Of a stretch of 64,000 nucleotides of DNA, positions 20,830 to 30,544 are shown piece by piece. Position numbers and translations under genes: made by a program. Each line of letters opens with the position of its first letter. The stretch's first letter is position 1. The stretch lies in the NCBI GenBank assembly GCA_033064195.1, contig JARBJD010000057.1:246001-310000 (forward strand), given 5' to 3'. The stretch is from Blattamonas nauphoetae (lineage: Eukaryota > Preaxostyla > Oxymonadida). Under the pieces are notes generated by a model. That model was not told where the DNA came from. It saw nothing but the letters and a program-made list of their open reading frames with translations, and made no database searches.

Positions 20830-22242
20830 GACTCGATGAAGCCTGTCAAGGCTCGATCTGAGAAAGGAGAGATGGATGAGGAGAGATCAAACCCTTTCTT
20901 TCCCTTTGTCAGAACACCGACGGCTTGGCCGCAAGAATAAGGTGCAAAGCATCACCACGGCTGAGAGGTGGATCACTGGAAAGTGGAACGGGTTTGGTCT
21001 CTTCAGAATCATCTTCGGTCGATATTGAAACTGTCTCTGAATCTCATCCTGCGATCATCAGGATACGATGTCTTTCCAACCCTTTGGAGATCGGGTGAAC
21101 AGTGAAGTGATTGTGGGCTCCTCGACAGTGATGATTGGGTCTCCGACCTCTCTTCGCTTCAGTGAAGGGCGGCAAGTGATGAACACGTTCCGCAATCAGT
21201 GATGATTCCCTCAAGTTGTGTGGAGCGGGATTCGGTGTCAAGTGGTCATTGTCAACACAGCATTCGCATCGGAAGTGCTGTTCGATCTCGTCCCAAACAC
21301 CTTTCATCACATTTTGAAGAAGGATGACAGTCATTCGGTCAGTTTCGTAGAAAAGAAGACCGTCGGCGAAGGCGAGTGCAGACAAAGATGACAGCACGAA
21401 CAGCGACATCTCTACCAGAAGCGGCGAGTGTTCGACAATCCTTCCAAACAGCGAGGAGAATGCAGATGAACTCCAGAAAGAGTTGGATGGAACGGAAGAA
21501 CTGGACGATGAATGTCGGTTGGAATGTGTCCATCGGGAGTTGTCTGTCTTGACAGTTTTCGAGCAGAATCAGAATGGGAACGCAGGAAGAACAATTCCAC
21601 GATTTTCATCGGAAACAATCCATATTGGGTCAAGTGATGCAGTTCCGGATCATCGAAAGATTGTGGGAGGAGAGGAAAGAAGCCAGTCTCGAGAGAGGTG
21701 AAGTGAGTGATGAGAGGATGATGATTATTGACTCGATGAAACCAGAATTAGAACAATCGGGTGAATGAACGAGTTTGAAGCGATCTTAATTGATTTAACA
21801 CAATCAGAAGAATTGAGGTGCGATCCGACCCTTAAGAGTCACTGATTGCCTAGTCGCTTTATAATCTATAGTTTTTCCGTCATTTACAAAGTCAAGCAAA
21901 GACAGGAACAGCAGCGGGGCGCGATCGAAAGTTGTGATCTTGTTTGGTTCGATTCTCAGAGATAGGAGATTCGTTTTGTTGGAGGCATCTCAGGTGAAGA
22001 GAAACATGGAGAAGTGTTGGTCTGAGGATGAATAGTTTCCCATTGAGGTTGAAATTCAGTAGATGGATGTTGATCCAAACCACAAGACAATCATCATAAA
22101 CTGCCTCAAATCCTGTTTGCTCTTTCAGATTATTCTTCTGTCATTTCACAGATCTCATTTAAAGAAAAATCACTGATGAGACTAACAGACCATTTCTTCG
22201 AAGTGTGATGTCGCGTGGTTTTCGCACCCCAAGAAATGGAGT
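20830..22242. other. Spacer with possible decayed helical-protein fragment
   Basis: 1.4 kb with no intact gene. On the minus strand around 21.7-21.0 kb there are broken frames with helix-like sequence (SLFGRIVEHSPLLVEMSLFV, TVILLQNVMKGVWDEIEQHF) reminiscent of the helical-protein gene at 13.9-16.1 kb. This may be a decayed copy, but stops and frame changes prevent a firm call. 21780-22240 is AT-rich and looks non-coding. Confidence 0.3.
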
Positions 22243-22829
22243 ATGGGTACTCGAATCACACGCGAAATGCTTTACTTCTTCGCTCTTCTCTCAGCTTCAA
22301 ATTTTCAAACACCAAACGATCTGGGTGAGCCGCCCTCCCAAATATTTTCCGAGAAAATAAACTTCCACGCCAACACTGCCACACTCCACATTTCCTACGC
22401 AATGAAAGGCCAGATTGTCAAAGGGAACAAGTTAATCTTCACATTCACACCTGAGACAGACACCAACGATGGCGACGTGGTTGTCAAATGCACAGTCCCT
22501 GACTTATCCACGAAAGATTTTGATTCCATCGATGTCCCTCTGACCAACATTGGCGAACCCGGGCACTTCCAATGGGATGTGCCGTACACCCTGTCAAAGT
22601 ACCAAAACGATCAGATCGAGCATGTTAATGTGCCCAAGGGATTCACAATCGCGACACCCCCGCCTCTCGCAGTGAAATGTGTCGGAAATGACTTTGTCTC
22701 GTACAACCTCAGTGTCAGCATCGAAGCTGCCCAAGCTGAAACAGTTGATACTTCTGTCCACTTCAAAGATGAAGTGACGGGAAGTGAGAGAACGTGTGTA
22801 TTCACAATCCCCGCTGGCGAGACTTCTTC

Positions 22830-22925
22830 GGGTATGTATAGAGACAGATCTGATTTTGTATACACACAGATCTAAATTTGGTATACGCACAGATCTGCAG
22901 TATACATACAGATCTGTCAAAATGT
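22830..22925. repeat. Left terminal inverted repeat with iterated CAGATCTG boxes
   Basis: Begins GGGTATGTATAGAGACAGAT. Four CAGATCT boxes fall about every 20 bp, three of them preceded by a TATAC-N-CA or TATAC-ATA element. They match the opposite arm at 25378-25469 and may bind the transposase. Confidence 0.75.
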
Positions 22926-25377
22926 TCATAATTTTCGACTATATCACTCATTTTTTATCTTATCTAGCTTCAAAACATAGTTAATGTCCATCTCCCTCCT
23001 TTAAACCAAAATTCTGTCTTTGTGTGAACGATGGAAGTGATCAACCCGTCAAGCCTAGGTTTCTCTCCATCTCTCGAAATATCGATATATACAACCTTTC
23101 GAATCCAAACTGTCAACTCACATGTCTCATCAAACTCATCCTCAATCTGCCTTCGACCTTGAATTGACGGAATTGTTTTAATCGCAGCTCCCTCTCCCAT
23201 GACAGATAAACTTCATATCCAAGACTGGATGCAGCATTTGAATAGTCTCCAAACAGCCCTGGTAAAGGCCGGATTCTATACCGAAACAATAGACTCACCA
23301 TACCTTCGATCCGGAGTCGAAAGAACACAAGTCTTTCTGATCGTTCCGAAAGACGTATTCTCACGGATTCTCCGTCGAATATGAAGTGATCAATGACATA
23401 TCTAGTGATACAATGGAATGTTGGCAAAGTTCGTTTAACCTGCTGTTCGAAGGGTTGAACTGATTTCTGAACAGTTGAATCACATTCGCGTGAAGAACGT
23501 TTCAATATAGTCTGTCTCACATTTCACAATCATTATTTCATCTCTTTCTCCATCTTCAGCATATTGCACCATGACAGTTTGGTGACTGCTTCACTGGACA
23601 CCATTCGGTACAACTTACCGTGATGCCCTCCGTCAAGCCCAGAAGGATGTGGGACGAGGCCGGAACATTCTTTGAGAGTGTCCACTCTCATCTGTTTTTA
23701 GATATGTGCCAGACTCAAAATGCAAAATCCGATCCCGCCAAATTACACAAAAGTATCATCGGTACATTCCCGTTTGGCCAAAAAAACAAGTCATACACTC
23801 TCACTTGGCACTTTGGATCAACCAATGAGGGATGCAAAATTGAAGCGTGTCGTTTTCTCATCACACCAAAACAAGAAACTGGACAGAACGAAAAGACATC
23901 CGACGCAATCGTGGGCGTTCATCAGGCTTGATGATGACCTCGTACTTTCGAGATTGGAAGATGGAGGAAATATGTCGAGCGATAGAGACGATCTGAGTTC
24001 TCCACCACATGATCTCGAAAGCCAATTTTCCTCCCACTTTCAAAGCACTAGTTCATCCACAAGCGAACTATCGTCATTTTTTGAGATGTATGAGGACCTT
24101 GTGGAGTCAATGAACTTCCTTACCATCAACTCCAACACACTTCCATCCAACCCATTTCCCCCTCCGATGGTTCGGATCCGCTCAACCAAATCGTCCCCAC
24201 AGGCCACCCCAACTCATGTTTTTCAAAGTGGACCAACGCCTAGTCCTGTGAAAACGAACGCATCAATGGACAAAAACCAGATACAGGAATCTCATCTGAA
24301 GCTATTCTCCCATTCGCAGATCAGGTGGCAGGAATCGGAAATATTGCACCTTTCGCAGATAGTGTCAAATAAACCGCACTCATCCCAGAATATTACACTC
24401 AAATCGACACAATACCTGCTTTCAAAAAAAGTTGGGAATCAAAACACACGGATGTCTTGACATCCTCCCCTTCCAAGTGGAATAGTTGATCACTCGTACA
24501 ACATACTTTATCTTTCCGTGCGGAGAGCATCAGTGGACTTAGTGTGGAGTTTGAGAGCGGTTCAGACAACACTGAACCCTCCGTGTCTTGTTTGGGGTGC
24601 GATAGCAGGTGAAGAACTCTTATTTATTCGATCAGCGGGTTCTGTGGCCGATGGAGGAATCAGTACCGATCATAGCTGAGAACGAGCGAAGGACTCAAGA
24701 CGAAGATTTGTCGAAGTGAGAAAGAACGGAAATCAAGCAATTATGAAAAGAAAATGCGGCTACAATGGGTAACGAGGAGGAAGGAGAAGAGGAAGTATCT
24801 ATTATCCTGCTGGACATACCTTCGAAGATGATCCCACAGCGGAATTGCCGTCTCCAGAATTCACGATCCCTCGTTCAACTCTCGAATGCACAATCGCAAC
24901 CCACCCACAATTCTGAAATATTCCATTCAGAGCCAACCCAAATCTCTCTTTGGTCACCACAACACGACAGAAATGAGGATCCTGTGTTCATCATCGTTAC
25001 GTCACCAACAGCACTTCTTGCTCCACCCTACCTGAATGATGTTCTCATGGATGCGATACAGCCCGACTCCCGAACCAGTTTCCCTTTCTCCTCTTCATTT
25101 CACTCTTTCACTGAATCTTTCCCTCTGTCAGCTTCCTGCACAACACCGCGTCATCAACCAAGCCACGACACCTCTACTTCCTCATATCCAATCGCTATCA
25201 TCCCTCACCTCACCTTGTCTCACCCGTGATTCGTTTCAAACTTATTCTGGCTTGATCAGTTCAGCTGGTCACACATTTGCGAGAGTTGTTGTTTTAAAGG
25301 GGGTAGAGGGACATACAATTTGTTTTGAAGATCAATCAGAGAAAAAATGTTCAATTTAGTCAACAATTAGGAACATA

Positions 25378-25469
25378 TTGACAGATCTGTGTGTATACCG
25401 CAGATCTGTGCCTATACCGATGGACAGATCTGTGCGTATACAAAATCAGATCTGTCTCTATACTTACCC
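25378..25469. repeat. Right terminal inverted repeat with iterated CAGATCTG boxes
   Basis: Inverted counterpart of 22830-22925, with four CAGATCTG boxes at ~21-bp spacing and ending ...CTATACTTACCC at 25469. Confidence 0.75.
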
Positions 25470-28078
25470 GACTTCTTCCGAATCCCAAAAAGTGTTCGTC
25501 GATCAAAAGCCAGGAAATGGGAGCATCGTCGTGGACACAAAGTACACCCTCAGATCGAATGACTTCACGTGCTATCCGTACACCTACACCTTCTCCAACC
25601 CACAAGTTGTGACGGGCTTCTCGACGTTCATTCCGGCAAACACGACGAAACCAGACATTTCGAAGAATAAAGTCAAGCTGACGCTGAAGAATAGCCTCGT
25701 CCCCGCGACGAGGCCAGATGGGTTCACATACTTGGCCAAGCTCTCTGTCTGGACACCAAACAAGACGAAACCAAAAATCTACAGACTCGAGGACAACGAC
25801 AAGTTCGCTTGGACATTCGAACCTGGCGTGCTCACAGTTGAGTATCTCATCAAGGACTGCAGGATCAAGGCCAAGAGCAATGTCACAGCCGAGGTTTGTG
25901 TGAATTGGGGCATGTGCTTCTTCGGTCAGCCCATCGCGTACGAGGAAGAGGCCAAGAGCGTTTCGTCGGTGGTCGCTGCCCTCGTCGCCGTTCTTGCTCT
26001 CGTCTTGTAGGAACGAGGGAGATGTGTGATGGTTCTCTTCCGTGAATCTGCTTCAGCCAATGTTCCGAGCTGACCTTCGATAAAACCTTCCACTTCATCA
26101 TCGTCACTCCCTTCTGACCCTGTTTGTGAAGAGAGTTGCTGAATTGTCATGTCCTCAGGAAGGACATGGATCCTTTCCGCGTGTCTCGTGTTCACCACAC
26201 TTCTCTTCCTCGCAATTCTTCTATCAGCGTTGGAGTTGTCGGGCACTTAAGTGGGCGAGTCCGCGATTGCACGGCTGCCTTCGTCAAAGACAACCAGACA
26301 AACCCATGCTTCGCGAATTCCAGTCACGTCCGACAGCATCTATCTTCGGCAAACAGTTCACATCTTTCCATTCATCTGCCGCGTGTCTTCTTTCACTTCG
26401 AATTGTGCGACGTCTCCATCGTCAATCGCTGCAGAAGTGAATTCTCGCGGCAGTTCGGTGTTCCTGATGAGATTCCATCTCGTTTGAGCACCGAGTTCAA
26501 CGATCGGATGCGAACCATTTGTTGATTTTTCGTTGTGAACCAGTTTCTGCTCCAGTCCATCGTGAAATCCCTCTCGTTCTTGCGTCAGCAACAATATCTT
26601 CCTTCGACATAAAGGTTCGGCTCCTTCTGTCTTCCATGTGCTGATCTTGTCGAACAGATACCAAATGACGTATTGATGATTGAATTCGTGCTCAATTTCT
26701 GTGAGAAGGGACTGGAAGGCCAGTGGGAGGTGAGATGCACAAATAAAGGCAAGTGTTGGTTGGTGGAAAGCACCAGTTTCAAAAATATTGGTCAGAAGTT
26801 GGAATGTTGTCGGATGGCGGGTGAGGGTCAGAAGAGATGAGAGAGATCAATCACACACATTCTCCGTTTCTGATCGTCGCGTCGGATTGTGTCGAGAAGA
26901 ATCCCAATCACAGCAACCCCTTTCTCGTAGTCATCCAAGAACGATGAACACGACACGGCGAACACAATACGATCCAACAGATCTTGCTTCACAAACTCCA
27001 TCCGAACAGCATCAGAGGCGACACGGACGAATCGTTGATTGAACTCAAGAGCCACCGACACACGAGTAGGGAAAGGTGATCTGAGAAACAAACGATGAAC
27101 AAGACAGAAGACAAACATGAGATTCATAGGGACGAAATGAACGATGATTGGACCGACTTCAACGAGATCGAGATCTGACGAAAAATGAAAAATGAATGAC
27201 CAGACCATGCGACGTCACATATCGCACACACTGAAACAGAAGGCGGAATTTTTCAGTGTGATAGAGAGTTCTACTCAGCATTGGTTGGATGAAGGCCAAA
27301 AATGATTCGGTGTTGTTTGGAGTGACGAGAGAGGGGATGCCAGAGTGGGAGGAGAGTGTTTGGAGGACGCCTCGCTGAGCACCAGCCAGAGAAGGAAGAT
27401 GGCAGAGGAGTGGAGAGTCGAAGTGACCAGGAATGCTGAGCCAGTGAAGAAACACAACAATTTCTCCAGTTCTACTCAACAAGTCCAGCTCGACCTGATT
27501 CCCATTCCACTCAAGTGGAGACAGCATCTTGAAGATTCTGGCGAGAGACGAACATGCTCCGAACGGAGCGATTTCGGTTCCAAAGTTGGCGATGCAGGTG
27601 AGAAGACCGGGGTTGACTATAATCAATCCACCAATCTATCTAAAAACAATCCATTTCGATCAAACCCATCGATCTGTGAAAAGGTTGAGAGAGCTCAGGT
27701 TTGTTAAAAATTTCAGTTGAAGCGGAAGAAAACAGGGTTGAAGAGCTCCTAAGAGGAGATATCGTTACATTTGAGTCCAAACAGACAACAGATTGTCAAC
27801 TAGTTGAGTTAATGGATTGATCGAAAGTCGCAAGTTAATTTCGACCAAAACGGTGAATCACTGCTTTTTTTCTCCGCGAATCGTGGTTTTATTCCTGCTC
27901 ATTTGATTGTTAGTCCAGGTTTGTGGATACGAAGAACAGTTTCACTCATTCTCATTCTTCCATCTCGCTTTTCTTCTTCTTTCGGTCTTTTTCTTATCTT
28001 CCTTCCCGTCATATTATCCATCATCCCTCAATCATCTCTCTCCTCCATCCTTCCCCCTCTCTCCTTGTCTCCCGTTCA

Positions 28079-29227
28079 CAGTTTGGAGTCATCCATCGTG
28101 ATCTCAAACACGAGAACTTGATGTTCGACGGAAGCCTTCTGAAGACGGCTTGTGGTTCACCATGATTTGTGGCGTCGGAAATGATCGAAGCGAAGGTGTG
28201 GAATTGGTCCTGCCGCGTTCATTTGTGGAATTACAGAGTTCTTCTTTTGGGACGATTCTTTCCTTCTTATCTGTGTTTCTGTGAATCATATTGTCTCTCC
28301 CCTCGTCTCTCATCCTCCTCCCTCTCTTCAGACATACGATGTCCACTGTTCAGCCATCTGGAGAAGGTGGTGAAATTATGTTCGCTCTCGTGTGCGAGTT
28401 CATCCCCTTCGAGGACCAGAACACACAAGCGCTTTTTCAAAAGATCCTCCACGCTCGACACCGTCATCCGTCAACCCTGCCAGCTAAATGTCGGAAGATC
28501 ATTACTAAGAATCGAGAGTTTGATCCAACAAAGGTGTGAATTGAATGTTTAATGTCTTCGGGAGAAGAAAAACTTCCTTTCTCTCAATTTTTTACACGCA
28601 TTTCCCCCAATATCCCTCCAATCCCCTCTTTACACATTTTTTCTTCGTTCACTTTCTCCCGTCATTCCCCAGCACTACACCGTCGTCTAAATCAACCAAC
28701 ATCCCTGGTGTATCGACAACTTCGTTGATCAATCAATTATCGAGCTTGTTGTTCCGGAAGGAGGCAAAAAAGGAGAGGTTGTGATCGACTCGGTCTGTGT
28801 GAGCGAACTCGCAAAATAAGGCTATCCAGCGGAGAATATCATTGCATTCATCAACGCGAACACACAAAACCAAGTTGTGACATCATAGAAGCTTCTGTTG
28901 GAGAAGAAACAACGGGAGGCACAAGGGGCGAGTACTGTCTCCAAATTGACGCCGATTACGGAGAATGTGGGAGAGCCGAAGGGAGTTGTGAAAGTGGAGC
29001 ATGTCGCGCCGATTGAAGGGAAGGCGAAAGCAGTGTTGTCGAAGCGGAAGACTGCGGCGAAGATTGTCACGTCAAACCAACCAAGTGGAGAAGCGAAAGG
29101 AGCAAATGAACCAGCAGCGCAAGAGAAGAAAGAGTCGGATGAGAAGGAGATGGAGACTGTGAAGAAGAAAGTGACAACATCCAAGAATGTCCACAAACGT
29201 CACGCAACAGTTGTGTATGTCGACTAG
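28079..29227 (+). pseudogene. Captured SNF1/AMPK-like protein kinase fragment with introns
   Basis: Starts after an intron acceptor (...TTCACAG) with FGVIHRDLKHENLMFDG, the catalytic loop, then LLKTACGSP (the activation-loop end of SNF1/AMPK-type kinases) and VASEMIEAKVWN. After another intron comes FALVCEFIPFEDQNTQALFQ and KILHARHRHPSTL (kinase subdomains X-XI), then a further intron (donor GTGTGA near 28535, acceptor CCCCAG near 28675), INQHPWCIDNF, and a UBA-like region (GYPAENIIAFINANTQNQVV). The segment encoding DFG is absent. In-frame TGA, TAA, TAA and TAG codons (after CGSP, VV, ELAK and VTS) kill it. The N-lobe is missing, so only the 3' half was captured. The Lys/Glu-rich tail to 29227 has no domain I recognise. 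Confidence 0.75.
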
Positions 29228-29368
29228 GCAGCGCTTTCCCCTCATTTTGTCACATTTTGTAAATCAGTCAGTGAATAGAATGAAAGTGTGAAATGAAAAC
29301 GATATTTGAATGTTTTTCTCAAAAGTATCACAGTTCGATGGGTTTGATCGAATTGGATTGTTTTTATA

Positions 29369-29965
29369 GATCCACTCAAAACCCGGAATTTCTCCTAAAC
29401 CCGGAACATGGGGGTTGAAAGATACATATTGGGCAAACTAAGAAAAAAATAAAATTTGAGAATTATAGACCGACGCAAATCAGAGAAACCCTCAAAATAC
29501 TGTATACAGCAACAATGCCTACATTTTTCTCAACTTTTTTGGATCGTTTCTCCACAACCAGCCATCCGTTTTGCACCAAATAAAGTGCATTGTTATCGTA
29601 AACATCTCGACAAAAGCTGCTCAAAAAATGAAAGATATTTTTTTCTAAGACTTTTTTCTCGAGAAAAATATGGGTTTTTTTCTATTTTCCCAAATATCCA
29701 GCATTTTTTCTCCAATGTTTTCTCAAATTGTTCGTTTCATCAAAAAAACGTTTTTGTGAAAATTTTCATCAAAATCGGTTCACAGGTTGTGAAGATATGA
29801 CCAGTTCTCCTGATTCAAACAGGTCCAAAAGAGGTATTTTGAGGGTTTCTCTGATTTGCGTCGGTCTATAATTCTCAAATTTTATTTTTTTCTTAGTTTG
29901 CCCAATATGTATCTTTCAACCCCCATGTTCCGGGTTTAGGAGAAATTCCGGGTTTTGAGTGGATC
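29369..29965. mobile_element. MITE with 132-bp terminal inverted repeats
   Basis: 597 bp bounded by TA dinucleotides (29367-29368 and 29966-29967). The first 132 bp (29369-29500, starting GATCCACTCAAAACCCGGAA) are an essentially perfect inverted copy of 29834-29965. The 330-bp core is AT-rich and non-coding. The TA target and long perfect arms point to a non-autonomous Tc1/mariner-type element. It sits inside the right arm of the Pack-MULE, so it arrived later. Confidence 0.85.
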
Positions 29966-30544
29966 TATTAGATAGATCGGTGGATTGTTTTTAGTCAACC
30001 CCGAGAAGACCAATCCACACATCGATGTTGGTTTTGAGGATGGGTTGAGAGGAGAGGAGGGTGTGGATGAGATGAGGAGGTGGGAAGCGACCGATCAATT
30101 GGAGAATGTGTGTTTGTGTGCGTTCCTGATTCTCATCGATGAAGAGCAGGCGGGTGAGATACCGAAGTCCGTCTTGATCGAGATTGAGTTTGGGAGAACG
30201 AAGGAGAAGTGAGTGCAGACCAACATAGGGAGTGAAGAGGTACTTTCTCGAAGGGTGATCAGTCATACTTGGCCATCCTTCGAAGAAAGCGTCTGGATCC
30301 GATCGAAGATACCGTTCGAACATCAGATCCATCGGGAGGAAGGAGTGTCGGTGCTTGGGATTGATGGATGTGTGGTTGAGAAAGAAAATCGGATTCACCC
30401 GATTCCAGCTCTTTAGAGGACTTGAGCCCAAATCAGTTGTGATCAGTTCTGTCAGCGATGAAGGAAAGTCGACGCTTAGGGTTTACTGGCAGATGCTGAA
30501 GTGCTGAATCAGTAACGAAAAGCGAAAGAAAAGAATATTAAAAG

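Larger units (their letters stand above)
22830..25469. mobile_element. Mutator-like element (2,640 bp) with 9-bp target duplication
   Basis: Terminal inverted repeats of about 43 bp: left GGGTATGTATAGAGACAGAT..., right (reverse complement) GGGTAAGTATAGAGACAGAT.... The flanking direct repeat GACTTCTTC (22821-22829 and 25470-25478) is 9 bp, the length typical of Mutator-like elements. Subterminal copies of CAGATCTG spaced ~20 bp occur at both ends. The interior has only broken frames: a Ser/Pro-rich ORF at 23720-24460 and a fragment near 24560 (CLVWGAIAGEELLF) that resembles a DDE-transposase strand. No intact transposase is present, so it is non-autonomous or decayed. Some interior frames (for example 23100-23160) look like captured protein-coding sequence, unidentified. 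Confidence 0.8.
22243..26010 (+). pseudogene. Secreted or GPI-like surface protein gene split by a transposon
   Basis: Two coding parts, 22243-22829 and 25479-26010, join in frame if the insertion at 22830-25469 and one copy of its 9-bp target duplication are removed. The start is ATG at 22243 or 22267; the latter begins a signal peptide (MLYFFALLSASNFQ). The ectodomain is beta-rich with several N-glycosylation sites (NTTKPD, NVTAEV). The last 15 residues are hydrophobic (SVVAALVAVLALVL) directly before the TAG stop, as in GPI-anchor signals or a tail anchor. I do not recognise the family. The perfect target duplication and uninterrupted coding on both sides say the disruption is recent, or that the insertion is removed from the mRNA (see findings). 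Confidence 0.7.
27609..30002. mobile_element. Pack-MULE-like transposon (2,394 bp) carrying a kinase gene fragment
   Basis: Ends are inverted: left GGGGTTGACTATAATCAATC at 27609, right (reverse complement) GGGGTTGACTAAAAACAATC ending at 30002. Similarity continues through ATCTATCTAAAAACAATCCA to about 27675, and on the right it is interrupted by the MITE at 29369-29965. The flanking 9-bp direct repeat is GAGAAGACC (27600-27608, 30003-30011). No transposase is seen. The cargo is a protein-kinase gene segment with introns (28079-29227), the hallmark of a Pack-MULE. Insertion is in the helical-protein gene. Confidence 0.75.
26358..30485 (-). pseudogene. Large helical-protein gene split by a Pack-MULE
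   Basis: Minus-strand coding runs from about 30485 (upstream part lost at the edge of the retrotransposon) to 30003, then resumes at 27608. Removing the element at 27609-30002 and one GAGAAGACC copy restores the frame (...NIDVWIGLLTCIANFG...). A 26-bp intron, 27200-27175 (GTCATT...CAG), precedes the next exon. A one-base frame change near 26850 links ...DDQKRRMCVIDL to LTLTRHPTTFQLLTNIF, and the frame then stays open to TGA at 26358. The product is helix-rich with no recognised catalytic motif, similar in character to the 13.9-16.1 kb gene. Minus-strand frames at 25926-26250 (acidic GSEGSDDDEVEGF) could be a former C-terminus. Confidence 0.6.
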
